52,912 nt of DNA from Bacteroidales bacterium UBA1794 (GCA_002315435.1 DCFW01000025.1:1-52912); one strand, 5' to 3'; counted from the stretch's first letter, positions 1 through 8,103 are shown. The notes: generated by a model not told the origin, from the letters alone. Numbers and translations: made by a program.

Positions 1-313
1 CTAAGTAAACATTTTCAGCCTACTAACCGCAGTTATGTAAACACTTTTAAGTAAAAGACATCGCTACTGAGGATTGGGAAACTCGCAGTTATGGGGTGGG
101 AAACTCGCTATTGACTTGTGGACAACTTGCAGTAACGAGTTTGGGGGAAGAGGACTTTGAGTTTTTTGGGGAAGTTTTTTTTTGAGTTTAGTTACCTGAT
201 GAAGGCTGAATATTTATTTGCTTGGCATATAGAAATTATACCCTATATCCTGAAATATCAGAAAACTGTTTTCTTCATTAATCCTTCACTTTTCCTTTAT
301 TCATCGGCGTTAC

Positions 314-331
314 CGAATGAACGAATGAAGG
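314..331 (+). repeat. 18-bp repeat, left copy of a distant inverted pair
   Basis: The 18 bases CGAATGAACGAATGAAGG occur here and, in exact inverted orientation, at 913-930. A related, less exact direct copy (GAATGGATGAAGGCTCC) lies at about 611-627. The pair brackets about 600 bp without genes. It could be the ends of a small non-autonomous element or a decayed repeat family. Confidence 0.6.
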
Positions 332-502
332 CTCCGTTTTGTTTTTCTCCCTTCATGTATCGTCCTAAATTGGGAGAGCTTTTTATGTTTGACGCTTTAT
401 AAAGTTGGCTTGTCATTCATTCTTTCCGATATTCTGGAAAACTTATACATTATAGTATATAGGAAAGATTTTCTTAAGCGAATAAAAGACCATTCATTTA
501 TA

Positions 503-521
503 ACACCTATTATATAGGTGT
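503..521. repeat. Short perfect inverted repeat
   Basis: ACACCTAT and ATAGGTGT face each other around a 3-base centre. The size suits an operator or small hairpin, but no gene starts nearby, so no role is assigned. Confidence 0.4.
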
Positions 522-724
522 GGTTTGTGAAGCCTCGGTCTCCTTTCATGCACAATGTTTGTAAAATTGCCTTCACCTTCCAACTATCACATTTTCATTC
601 GATTACGGGTGAATGGATGAAGGCTCCAAATTTCCTTTCTGCATTCACCTTCATATTTTCAAAGGGCTGATATCTTGACAAAATCAATGGGTGTTTTGAT
701 TATCTCAACTTGTTCGATTGCTCA

Positions 725-762
725 AATGAACTGTATGTGTTGGTAAACACATACAGTTCATT
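725..762. repeat. Perfect 17-bp-arm hairpin
   Basis: Arms AATGAACTGTATGTGTT and its exact complement are separated by the four bases GGTA. This is the strongest secondary structure in the first kilobase. It has no T-run after it, so it is not a standard terminator; it may be a relic of a mobile-element end or a small structured RNA. Confidence 0.6.
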
Positions 763-912
763 CTAACGATTGCCGGTCGGTAATAATGCAACTACGGCTC
801 TGCTCTTGCTCCACGACCCGCCTACTCTAAGTCAAATGCCGACGAGGAACAAGATGAATGCCTGCCGGTAATAGGGATAAAGGATTTAGTGAATGTGTTA
901 ATTTTTGTCCAT

Positions 913-930
913 CCTTCATTCGTTCATTCG
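913..930 (-). repeat. 18-bp repeat, right (inverted) copy
   Basis: Exact reverse complement of 314-331 (CCTTCATTCGTTCATTCG on the plus strand). See the left copy for context. Confidence 0.6.
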
Positions 931-1125
931 TAAGTTAATGAAAATGTGTGGGTTTGAAGGATGAAGGGTACTTTACACTTTCTGTATTTTAGGTGTTTTG
1001 CGTCTTGAGGCAAAACTTACGACATAAAAACACAACTATTAAATAAATTCAAGTTACGTCATTTTTTGGCACAACTTTCTCTAAACTTTGTTTCCATAAA
1101 ACAGTATTACTATAAAACAAAAGTC

Positions 1126-1236
1126 ATGAAGAAAATTTATTTTTATCTATGCCTCATTGCACTTGCATCAGGATTAATCGGATGCCGGAGCAAGATAAGG
1201 AGAAATAGGAATCATTCCAGGATCTCAAGGAACTAA
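1126..1236 (+). CDS. Orphan lipoprotein signal peptide ORF (36 aa), probably a fragment
   Basis: Too short for certainty. It starts with a clear lipoprotein signal peptide (MKKIYFYLCLIALASGLIGC, lipobox LIGC with the cysteine at residue 20), followed by only 16 basic residues. The tail overlaps, in another frame, a remnant of rtcB at 1199-1315, so the leader seems to have been joined to unrelated DNA by a deletion. It is more likely the stump of a deleted lipoprotein gene than a functional peptide. Confidence 0.35.
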   Translation: MKKIYFYLCLIALASGLIGCRSKIRRNRNHSRISRN

Positions 1237-1315
1237 ATCTTACATAGTAGAAGGATTGGGAGATCTCGTAAAGCCACGAATAGAACTATCTCCCATTGCT
1301 GTAATTAAAGGATAA
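1199..1315 (+). pseudogene. rtcB: Remnant of rtcB (RNA 3'-phosphate ligase), internally deleted
   Basis: Reading from 1199 gives GEIGIIPGSQGTKSYIVEGLG and then, directly joined, DLVKPRIELSPIAVIKG and a stop. From my memory of the RtcB family, the first part matches the conserved motif around the PGS.G..SYIV segment and the second matches the usual C-terminus ending in VIKG. The His-rich SCSHGAGR block that should lie between them is missing. No start codon or N-terminal two thirds remain. Family assignment rests on recalled motifs, so it is likely but unproven. Confidence 0.6.
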
Positions 1316-1349
1316 ATTTTCTCTAACCAAAACTCAATATATAATAAAC

Positions 1350-1393
1350 AGCTGTGTCAAAAGAAAATATATCAATATTTCTTTGACACAGCT
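1350..1393. terminator. Hairpin terminator between rtcB remnant and methyltransferase
   Basis: AGCTGTGTCAAA pairs with TTTGACACAGCT, extended inward by A/T pairs. Flanks are A/T-rich on both sides, so it could work in both directions. It closes the minus-strand serpin-methyltransferase pair. Confidence 0.6.
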
Positions 1394-1407
1394 TATTCCA
1401 CAAAACG

Positions 1408-2184
1408 CTAAACAGCCAGCAAATAAAAAGCTGAAGTAGTAAAAAAATCCCTTACATATGGGACATACCCTATTGGTTTATAAAGCTTTCTAGGATGTAA
1501 CCCAAACTTCACTTCATAATGAGGATTAATAAAATAGAACGTTTCATCTATAATTTTATATGATGATTTCTTTGCAATATGATGGAACATTTCTACAGAT
1601 GTACGAGTTTCTTTAATATTCATCAATTCAGAAATTGTATCCTCTTTTTCACCGCACACCTTCAACAACGACTTATATAATAAATTCGGTAGTAAATGGA
1701 TGAACGGCAAATGAGAACATACTTTTCCACGACAAATTTGTTGATGCCCGCCAAAAGGCATCTCCCATGCTGGAAAGGCTGTGAAGATGACTCCACCAAG
1801 ACTTAAATACCTCTTTATATTATTCATAAACCCTTCTTTATCTCCGATGTGCTCTATCACATCATGTATCATTATTAAATCAAATTTCTTTTCAAGGGTG
1901 TGTAATTCAAATATATCCGATGCTATTAAAGTCGCAGACAAATTCCTCATCTTAAAAAACTCTTTGGCTTGACTTATTCTGTTCTTGGAAATGTCAACAC
2001 CCACTACCTGACAGCCTTTTTCAGCAAATGGCAATAAGTTTCCTCCGTCACCACACCCTATTTCGAGAACAGTCGTCTGGTCACTTATCTTCATAATATG
2101 TTTGACATATGGTATAAAATAATGTCTACTGGTGATAGCTAATTCTCTAAAGTATTGTTCTCGGTTTTGATGTCTTTCTTGCAT
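1408..2184 (-). CDS. Class I SAM-dependent methyltransferase
   Basis: About 258 aa. The glycine-rich motif I (VLEIGCGDGGN) followed by an acidic residue at the end of beta-2 (VVGVDIS) marks a Rossmann-fold methyltransferase of the Methyltransf_11/25 type. FDLIMIHDVIEHIGD is the usual post-III segment. The C-terminal half (after about residue 150) is family-specific and may bind the substrate, which cannot be named; small molecules or lipids are common. A GTG at 2226 would give 14 more residues but lies inside the serpin gene; the ATG at 2184, four bases after the serpin stop TGA, fits the homology start better. It is translationally close to the serpin gene and probably cotranscribed. Confidence 0.75.
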   Translation of the reverse strand: MQERHQNREQYFRELAITSRHYFIPYVKHIMKISDQTTVLEIGCGDGGNLLPFAEKGCQVVGVDISKNRISQAKEFFKMRNLSATLIASDIFELHTLEKKFDLIMIHDVIEHIGDKEGFMNNIKRYLSLGGVIFTAFPAWEMPFGGHQQICRGKVCSHLPFIHLLPNLLYKSLLKVCGEKEDTISELMNIKETRTSVEMFHHIAKKSSYKIIDETFYFINPHYEVKFGLHPRKLYKPIGYVPYVRDFFTTSAFYLLAV

Positions 2185-2188
2185 AATA

Positions 2189-3427
2189 TCATAGTTTATT
2201 AATTCGTCCTTCAAATAAAATGGCACCGGTTCGTTTCTCCTTAATAAAAAAGAAGAATGGATGATTTATTTTCATGTTAATAACATTAGATACTGGTCCT
2301 GGACTGGTTACAGAAGACCCTGAAGTAATAGCAGCGGCCTCTGTACCGTCTTCATCAATATTTAAATAAGTTTTCTGTTTGATTAGATTAATATGTACAT
2401 CCTTGCCTATATCGCTATAGTCCGCAAATCGGGTTAATGCATTCTTCATCCCCATTAGATACAATATGCTATTCATATTGCAACTATAATCCATTTGATA
2501 TTTAGGCATTTGCAAATTGATTGTTTGCGTTCCTAATGTTCCCATCCACTGTTTCCACGTATCAGATGAAATACGGTTAGCTGCATCTAACTGTGATAAC
2601 TGCGAATTAGGCAGAGCTATCACCATGCTGTAGCCACCTTCTCCATAAGGTAACTCTACTACAGAAAAATCATTGTTTTTTACGTAAGAGGCGGTCAATT
2701 GTTTGTTCATCATTTTCACAAATGAAACGGATCCGTCTTCATTTGTGAAATTATCATTCGCAGTAAGATCAGAATCAAAAGAATTAGCCCACTTAGCTTT
2801 AAAATAGAGTGCATTAACTAAAATCATTGCGACACTGCCATCTATTTCAGAACTGCTGAACATATTCTTAATATGTCCGTTTGTATGATCAGAGCACCAT
2901 TTATTTATAGTATTCGCCGTTAAATCATTCTGACTGAAATCACACACATTCAATCCTGCCTCATAATTGTTTTTTACACTATCTTTAAATTGTTGTTTTA
3001 TTTCATAGGTCTTATTTATCCATACTGAATTCGCAATATTTACAGTCACATCCTTATCAGTATTCAAAAGATTACTCACCAGCGCTCTACAAAAAGCATT
3101 CACATCTCCCTGAGTATAAGGAGATAGTCCTAAAACGGATTTTATTTCATCTTTGGTTTCACCAACAGCACCGTTTGTTATCATCGACAAAAGTAAAGAA
3201 GCACTAACCGGAGATACAAAATAGTTTGGATCTTCAGTTGTAGAATTCAACGTCTTTAAGAAATTAAAGGCAAAATTATTGGCAGAATCAGTCATAACTT
3301 GCTGATTACGTGTCAACGTTTGAATAGGATATGTACAACGAGGTTCGTCACCTCCTCCAGAGTTTGAATCACTGCATCCACTAATTAATACTACAATTAA
3401 TAAAAGCCAATATAAATGTTTTTTCAT
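2189..3427 (-). CDS. Serpin (serine protease inhibitor), lipoprotein
   Basis: 412 aa. A lipoprotein signal peptide (lipobox LISGC, Cys18) points to surface or periplasmic anchoring. The rest is a complete serpin fold. Near the C-terminus the hinge of the reactive loop, DGTEAAAIT (residues about 360-368), has the small-residue pattern of inhibitory serpins, followed by the SSVTSPGPVSN loop and the usual closing HPFFFFIKEKRTGAILFEGRI. The exact P1 residue is unclear (Thr/Ser region), so the target protease cannot be predicted with confidence, though an elastase-like or subtilisin-like enzyme is plausible. Serpins are scattered in gut bacteria and usually explained as protection against host or community proteases. 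It is followed at once by a methyltransferase gene. Confidence 0.9.
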   Translation of the reverse strand: MKKHLYWLLLIVVLISGCSDSNSGGGDEPRCTYPIQTLTRNQQVMTDSANNFAFNFLKTLNSTTEDPNYFVSPVSASLLLSMITNGAVGETKDEIKSVLGLSPYTQGDVNAFCRALVSNLLNTDKDVTVNIANSVWINKTYEIKQQFKDSVKNNYEAGLNVCDFSQNDLTANTINKWCSDHTNGHIKNMFSSSEIDGSVAMILVNALYFKAKWANSFDSDLTANDNFTNEDGSVSFVKMMNKQLTASYVKNNDFSVVELPYGEGGYSMVIALPNSQLSQLDAANRISSDTWKQWMGTLGTQTINLQMPKYQMDYSCNMNSILYLMGMKNALTRFADYSDIGKDVHINLIKQKTYLNIDEDGTEAAAITSGSSVTSPGPVSNVINMKINHPFFFFIKEKRTGAILFEGRINKL

Positions 3428-3597
3428 AAGTATATATTTTTAATATTTGCCTTATAAATGTGTAAAAGTAGAAATACTGCATATCGAAACGTGATTAATT
3501 ATCAAATTTTACAATAATTTAATTATCCTCAAAAATATTATATATTAACATCCTTTCTTTTTCAAAAGGGTTCGCAAGTTGAAGATTATGTTTAACA

Positions 3598-3628
3598 TTC
3601 AATAACGATACATTTATCCATATATTTG
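3598..3628 (+). promoter_or_regulatory. Candidate Bacteroides-type promoter of the PepSY gene
   Basis: TATATTTG at 3621-3628 fits the -7 consensus TAnnTTTG. TTCA lies 19 bp upstream where TTTG is expected, so the -33 element is weak. Confidence 0.35.
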
Positions 3629-3675
3629 TTTATATGATCACGTGAAAAGTTTTTGTTTGGTGATTCCTATCTTAA

Positions 3676-3694
3676 TGGAATGACAATCATCATA
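3676..3694 (+). promoter_or_regulatory. Fur-box-like site
   Basis: The 19 bases TGGAATGACAATCATCATA match 13 of 19 positions of the classical Fur box, with the core AATGAnAATCATnAT intact. It lies about 50 bp before a gene of a family often tied to iron reduction. Whether Fur in this group uses the same consensus is not shown here. Confidence 0.35.
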
Positions 3695-3741
3695 CGCTTT
3701 TTGAACAAATTAAGAGTAATCATCCTTAATAGAACAAACAA

Positions 3742-4257
3742 ATGGTTAATAACATAAATAAAATGATGCGAACATTGCACCGAAACATCGGGTATTTCTT
3801 TGTTGGATTTATTATTATTTATTCCCTTAGTGGCATTACGCAGATCTTCCGAGATACGGATTTCTTGAAAACGGAAAGAACCATTCAAAAAGAATGTCCG
3901 CCTAATATGTCAACCGATAAGCTAACTGCTTTCCTTGACAAAAAGGACTTAAAGGTTATTGATGAACGGAATAATGTAATACGCTTCGATGGCGGTAATT
4001 ACAACAAAGTAACAGGCATTGTTATATATAAGGACAAAGAGGTTGTCTGGCCAATAAATAAGTTTCTGGATTTACATAAAGCCAAAAGCAAGTCTTCTAT
4101 GAGTTGGATAGGTATAGTTTTTGGCATAATACTCCTATTCATGGCTGTTTCTTCTTTCTGGATGTTCAAGCCAAAAACGAAACAATTCAAACGTGGCATA
4201 ATTCTAAGTGCATCGGGATTTATTGTGGCAATCATTATCCTGTTATTAAAAAACTAA
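3742..4257 (+). CDS. PepSY-associated TM helix protein
   Basis: 171 aa. Residues about 10-35 form one membrane helix preceded by a HRNIGYFF motif typical of PepSY_TM proteins, a soluble region of about 75 residues follows, and two more helices lie at about 120-140 and 150-168. The family accompanies ferric/siderophore uptake and reduction systems, and the Fur-box-like site upstream fits that. It is followed by the TPP riboswitch of the thiamine operon, which has its own promoter, so it is probably a separate unit. ATG codons at 3763 and 3766 are alternative starts; the reading from the later ones would keep the whole first helix. Confidence 0.65.
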   Translation: MVNNINKMMRTLHRNIGYFFVGFIIIYSLSGITQIFRDTDFLKTERTIQKECPPNMSTDKLTAFLDKKDLKVIDERNNVIRFDGGNYNKVTGIVIYKDKEVVWPINKFLDLHKAKSKSSMSWIGIVFGIILLFMAVSSFWMFKPKTKQFKRGIILSASGFIVAIIILLLKN

Positions 4258-4287
4258 AAAATATATTACACTTCCCATTTTTATTAC

Positions 4288-4295
4288 TACCTTTG
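4288..4295 (+). promoter_or_regulatory. Promoter -7 box of the thiamine operon
   Basis: TACCTTTG fits TAnnTTTG exactly and sits about 20 bases before the riboswitch aptamer. No clear -33 TTTG. The 18 bases starting at 4287 (CTACCTTTGCCTCGGTTT) recur exactly at 14819. Confidence 0.6.
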
Positions 4296-4313
4296 CCTCG
4301 GTTTTCAAAAGAA

Positions 4314-4390
4314 ACGAGGGGTGCCCTAATATAACGGGCTGAGATCAAACCCATGAACCTGATCCGGATAATGCCGGCGTAGGGAAGTGA
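4314..4390 (+). promoter_or_regulatory. TPP riboswitch (THI element)
   Basis: The conserved cores are all present: GGGGTGCC, then CGGGCTGAGATC, then ACCTGATCCGGATAATGCCGGCGTAGGGAAG, in the right order and spacing. It senses thiamine pyrophosphate. The receptor start codon at 4434 is about 45 bases downstream and I see no strong terminator between them, so control is more likely at translation (hiding the start) than at transcription. It governs the next three genes, all thiamine uptake or activation genes. Confidence 0.97.
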
Positions 4391-4433
4391 ACATAAAAAG
4401 TACCCCTTTTTGTGTAATTTAATTAGTTTTATA

Positions 4434-6701
4434 ATGAAAAGAGAAGCATTATTGCTTGCTACATTCGTTTGTAGCACAATGACTTATGCTCAGCATCGCA
4501 CAGCTGAAGCAATCCCGGATAGTACACAAATGGTACATCTGCAGGAAGTTCAAGTTGTATCTACTCGTGCCGGTAAAAAAACTCCGATGGCTTATGAAAA
4601 CATAAGCAAAGATCAACTAAAAAAACAAAATTTCGGACAGGACATTCCTTTCCTTCTTTCTCTTACTCCTTCGGTAATTACAACTTCAGATGCTGGTAAC
4701 GGCATCGGATATACCTCTATCCATATACGCGGTACGGATCCGGGACGTATCAATGTAACAACGAATGGAATTCCTATTAATGATGCAGATGAAGGTTCTG
4801 TTTATTGGGTGAATATGCCTGACCTTGCATCAAGTGTAGACAATATGCAAGTACAACGTGGCGTGGGTACTTCTACCAATGGCGCCGCAGCTTTCGGAGC
4901 AACCGTAAACATGCAGACAGAGGAGCTTTCATACAAACCATTTACTTCTCTTGACGGATCTTATGGCTCTTACAATTCTCACAAAGAGACATTTAAATTC
5001 GGTACGGGGCTACTCAAAGATCATTGGGCTTTTCAGGGACGATTATCAAACATCGGTTCTGACGGATACATTGATAGAGCCTCAACCAAGCTTAATTCAT
5101 ATTTCTTGCAAGGAGGTTATTTTAATAATAACACTGAAATTAAGTTCATCACGTTCAACGGACAAGAGCGTACCTACCACGCATGGGATTATGCCTCAAA
5201 AGCACAGATGGAGGAATACGGGCGCAGATACAATCCTTGCGGTGAATATACTGCTGCAGATGGAACAACTGCCTACTATAAAAATCAGATAGATTTCTAT
5301 CATCAACAACATTACCAAATGTTATGGAATCAGATTCTTACCAACCATTTGAATTTGAATGTGGCATTGCACTATACACGTGGATTTGGCTACTATGAGG
5401 AATACAAACCAGGAGAAAATTTATATGAATATCTATTGACTTCAAGTATCGGTGATGGAACAAGCGATCTAGTCCGCCGCAAAGAGATGGAGAATAATTT
5501 CTATGGAACAGTTTTCTCTTTGAATTATAACTATAAGAAACTGAATGCCTCATTCGGTGGAGGATGGAACGAATATGACGGGAAACATTACGGAGATGTC
5601 ATCTGGGTAAAAAACTTCAACGGTGCATTAGATCCAGATCATCAATATTACCACAATAACGTAACGAAAAAAGATGGTAACATCTATGCAAAAGTCAACT
5701 ATGAATTTATCAAAGGATTAAATGGATACGTTGACTTGCAATACCGACGCCTTGATTACAAAATAACCGGACCTACTGATTCATTTACAAGCAATAGCAA
5801 GGGAGGCTACGATCAAGTGTCTTTCGATATCCACACTCATTTCAATTTTTTCAATCCCAAAGCCGGATTGTATTGGACAATAAGTCCCAATAACACCATT
5901 TACGGTTCATTTGCTGTAGCGCATAAGGAGCCAACACGTGATGATTACCAAAATAGCCTTGGGACATTACTGCCAAAAGCAGAGTCTTTGAATGATTGGG
6001 AAGCAGGATATAAATATAATGGTACAATATTCTCAGCTGGCGCAAACTTCTACTATATGCATTACAACAACCAACTGGTTTTGACCGGACAACAAGATGC
6101 GATAGGAAGTCCAATTTCTAAAAATGTTGGTAAAAGTTATCGTGAAGGTATTGAATTAACAGCTGCCTTAAAGCCTTGCAAAGATTTTCGTTGGGATGCA
6201 AATGCTACGTTCAGCCGCAATAGAGCTAAAGACTGGCATGTTATATTGGATGATACCCAAGAGAGTATCAATTTAGGTAATACACACCTTTCATACTCTC
6301 CTGATTTGATCTTCAACAATATTTTCTCATACAACCACAAAGGTTTTGAAGCTTCTTTGCAAACTCAATACGTTGGCAAACAGTATATGACCAATACAAG
6401 CATTAAATCTTATACCGATAATGGCAAAGAAGTGAGTTTGATGCTAGATGCTTATTCTGTGAGCAACTTGAATCTGGCATACACATTCAAACTTCCAAAT
6501 GTAAAATCTGTAACCCTAGGTGTAACAATTTACAACCTGTTCAGCGAAAAGTATGAAAGTAACGGAAGTGCAAATGTACAGTTCAAGAGTGACGGGAAAA
6601 GCGGAGCTGCTGCATATCAAGATGGCGATGGCGACTCCTACTCAGCTTATTCAGCGCAAGCTCCTATCAACTTTATGGCACATGCATCATTTAATTTTTA
6701 A
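4434..6701 (+). CDS. omr1: TonB-dependent outer-membrane receptor for thiamine
   Basis: 755 aa from the ATG at 4434 (an upstream TTG at 4410 would add 8 residues before the signal peptide and is rejected). A signal peptide ending TYAQ is followed by a plug domain (about residues 40-150, with the IHIRGTDPGRINVTTNGIP segment) and a 22-strand type beta barrel to an aromatic C-terminus (HASFNF). The TPP riboswitch directly upstream and the pnuT and thiamine pyrophosphokinase genes directly downstream show the substrate: thiamine or a phosphate ester. It would bring thiamine across the outer membrane using TonB energy. This set is known from comparative genomics of Bacteroides. The stop overlaps the next start (TAATG). 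Confidence 0.9.
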   Translation: MKREALLLATFVCSTMTYAQHRTAEAIPDSTQMVHLQEVQVVSTRAGKKTPMAYENISKDQLKKQNFGQDIPFLLSLTPSVITTSDAGNGIGYTSIHIRGTDPGRINVTTNGIPINDADEGSVYWVNMPDLASSVDNMQVQRGVGTSTNGAAAFGATVNMQTEELSYKPFTSLDGSYGSYNSHKETFKFGTGLLKDHWAFQGRLSNIGSDGYIDRASTKLNSYFLQGGYFNNNTEIKFITFNGQERTYHAWDYASKAQMEEYGRRYNPCGEYTAADGTTAYYKNQIDFYHQQHYQMLWNQILTNHLNLNVALHYTRGFGYYEEYKPGENLYEYLLTSSIGDGTSDLVRRKEMENNFYGTVFSLNYNYKKLNASFGGGWNEYDGKHYGDVIWVKNFNGALDPDHQYYHNNVTKKDGNIYAKVNYEFIKGLNGYVDLQYRRLDYKITGPTDSFTSNSKGGYDQVSFDIHTHFNFFNPKAGLYWTISPNNTIYGSFAVAHKEPTRDDYQNSLGTLLPKAESLNDWEAGYKYNGTIFSAGANFYYMHYNNQLVLTGQQDAIGSPISKNVGKSYREGIELTAALKPCKDFRWDANATFSRNRAKDWHVILDDTQESINLGNTHLSYSPDLIFNNIFSYNHKGFEASLQTQYVGKQYMTNTSIKSYTDNGKEVSLMLDAYSVSNLNLAYTFKLPNVKSVTLGVTIYNLFSEKYESNGSANVQFKSDGKSGAAAYQDGDGDSYSAYSAQAPINFMAHASFNF

Positions 6702-7297
6702 TGGAAACATTAACAATATTAGATATTATAGGCACCATCATAGGATTGGTGTACATATGGCTTGAATACAAAGCAAGTATATATTTATGGATAGTCGGCG
6801 TCATCATGCCGGCTATCTATATTATTGTTTACTATAAAGCAGGATTATTTGCCGACTTCGGAATAAACATCTATTATTTGATTGCCGCCGTATATGGATG
6901 GTTAGTATGGCAATTCGGAAAAAAGCACGGACAAGATTCTGATGAAGAATTACCTGTGACCCACGCAAAAATAAAATATATCCTACCCTGTACCGTTATT
7001 GCTATAGCGTTGTGGCTAGTCATTGCATGGATACTTATCAAATTCACCAATAGCAATGTGCCATGGCTAGACAGTTTCGTTACGGCTTTAAGTGTCATAG
7101 GTATGTGGTTGCTAACGCGCAAATATGTGGAACAATGGCTGGTGTGGATTGTTGTAGACATACTCTGCTGTGGATTGTACATATATAAAGGAATACCTTT
7201 CACAGCCTTTCTATATGGCGTTTACGCAATAATAGCTATCTTTGGCTATTATAAATGGAAAAAGATGATTAAAGATGGAATTTCCTCTGATAAATAA
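6701..7297 (+). CDS. pnuT: PnuT, thiamine transporter of the PnuC family
   Basis: 198 aa of hydrophobic sequence with about seven membrane helices, including the PnuC-family block WLEYKASIYLWIVGVIMPAIYI and later W.V.WI.VDI segment. PnuC proteins import unphosphorylated nicotinamide riboside by facilitated diffusion; members behind THI elements, called PnuT, carry thiamine. Position between a thiamine receptor and a thiamine kinase supports PnuT. The substrate would be trapped inside by the kinase encoded next. The start overlaps the receptor stop by one base and the end overlaps the kinase gene by 23 bases, so the three are translationally coupled. Confidence 0.9.
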   Translation: METLTILDIIGTIIGLVYIWLEYKASIYLWIVGVIMPAIYIIVYYKAGLFADFGINIYYLIAAVYGWLVWQFGKKHGQDSDEELPVTHAKIKYILPCTVIAIALWLVIAWILIKFTNSNVPWLDSFVTALSVIGMWLLTRKYVEQWLVWIVVDILCCGLYIYKGIPFTAFLYGVYAIIAIFGYYKWKKMIKDGISSDK

Positions 7298-7910
7298 AAC
7301 ATATATTGCTGATACAGTAATCCTGGGTAACGGTGACTTCCCTAACGCTGAAATACCGCTGCATCTACTTAAAAGTGCACAATTTGTGGTTTGTTGCGAC
7401 GGAGCAGCAAATGAGTATATTGACAAGGGATATATACCCAATGTGATTGTTGGCGATTGCGATTCATTAGCAACAGAAATAAAAGAAAAATATGCTCATA
7501 TTCTCCACATTGAACATGAGCAAGAAGACAATGATCAGACAAAAGCAATCAGGTTCTGCGACTCACAAAATAGAAAAAATATTTTGATTGTTGGAGCTAC
7601 CGGCAAACGCGAAGATCACACTCTTGGAAACATAAGTCTGCTGATCAACTATATGCAGATGGGAATGAATGTGACAACTGTAACTGATTATGGAATTTTT
7701 GTACCTGTACATGGCGATGCCGATTTTGAATCATTCAACGGTCAACAAGTGAGCATATTCAATTTTACTTGTAAGTCCCTCAAGGAAGAAAATATGGTAT
7801 ACCCCACAAGGGCTTTCGACAATTGGTGGCAGGGAACGTTGAATGAATCAAAAGGCGATACATTCAGTATCAAAGCTGATGGTTACTATTTAGTTTTTAG
7901 AGCTTATTAA
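7275..7910 (+). CDS. Thiamine pyrophosphokinase
   Basis: 211 aa. Converts thiamine plus ATP to thiamine pyrophosphate plus AMP. Motifs in order: VVCCDGAANEYID, PNVIVGDCDSL (ATP/Mg-binding acidic cluster), EDNDQTKAI, and GATGKREDHTLGN (the conserved G.RxDH of the family), then the beta-rich thiamine-binding C-terminal domain. Length is normal for the bacterial and yeast enzyme family. It makes the ligand of the upstream riboswitch, closing the feedback loop. The start inside the pnuT end is the only ATG that keeps the N-terminal strand. Confidence 0.93.
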   Translation: MEFPLINKTYIADTVILGNGDFPNAEIPLHLLKSAQFVVCCDGAANEYIDKGYIPNVIVGDCDSLATEIKEKYAHILHIEHEQEDNDQTKAIRFCDSQNRKNILIVGATGKREDHTLGNISLLINYMQMGMNVTTVTDYGIFVPVHGDADFESFNGQQVSIFNFTCKSLKEENMVYPTRAFDNWWQGTLNESKGDTFSIKADGYYLVFRAY

Positions 7911-7984
7911 TAATCACAGATTAGTAGTCAGCAAGCGCTAAAAACAATAAAATGCAATAGGAATCAAAAAAAAGTAGTTTTTTT

Positions 7985-8016
7985 CTTGCACAATTAAAAT
8001 ATAGCATTTACATTTG
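7985..8016 (+). promoter_or_regulatory. Promoter of the trp operon
   Basis: TACATTTG at 8009-8016 fits TAnnTTTG exactly; CTTG lies 20 bp upstream in the -33 position. Transcription would start at about 8023, giving a leader of about 190 bases before trpB. Confidence 0.65.
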
Positions 8017-8046
8017 CAGCATTCAAAGAAAAAAGAATAACAGAAT

Positions 8047-8103
8047 ATGATTAAAGTTACTTATACATCTTGGTGGCGTCGCTTACAACTCAATCAGTCG
8101 TAA
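8047..8103 (+). CDS. trpL: trp leader peptide (18 aa, tandem Trp codons)
   Basis: ATG at 8047 reads MIKVTYTSWWRRLQLNQS and stops at 8101-8103. Two adjacent Trp codons (8071-8076), the position between the promoter and a strong terminator, and the trp genes behind it are the hallmarks of an attenuation leader peptide. Ribosome stalling at the Trp codons would be expected to favour an alternative fold: GTCGC at 8078-8082, next to the Trp codons, is complementary to GCGAC at 8159-8163 within the terminator, and CTCAT at 8113-8117 can pair with ATGAG at 8141-8145. The exact antiterminator is my guess. Confidence 0.85.
   Translation: MIKVTYTSWWRRLQLNQS

Larger units (their letters stand above)
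1..1125. other. Gene-poor, degenerate region at window start
   Basis: I see no convincing gene in these 1.1 kb. An 81-codon open frame at 157-402 has no recognisable domain or initiation signal and reads like chance. What the stretch holds is short repeats: CGCAGTTATG twice near positions 28 and 84, GGGAAACTCGC twice at about 77-110, several ATGAAGGCTCC-like blocks, and the inverted repeats listed separately. With the gene fragments just downstream, this looks like decayed mobile or intergenic DNA. This is inference from repeat content. Confidence 0.5.
3428..3741. other. Divergent intergenic region, serpin / PepSY protein
   Basis: This 314-bp AT-rich spacer must hold the promoters of both diverging genes. 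On the plus strand it has one good -7 match and a Fur-box-like site, listed separately. No RNA gene is apparent. Confidence 0.5.

Noticed and set aside
157..402. 81-codon open frame at the window start
   Set aside because: No domain, no signal peptide of normal form, biased to AT-rich codons, and located in a repeat-rich relic region.
3742..4257. PepSY-type gene as the first gene of the thiamine operon
   Set aside because: An exact -7 box and a complete TPP riboswitch lie after it, so the thiamine genes start a separate transcript.
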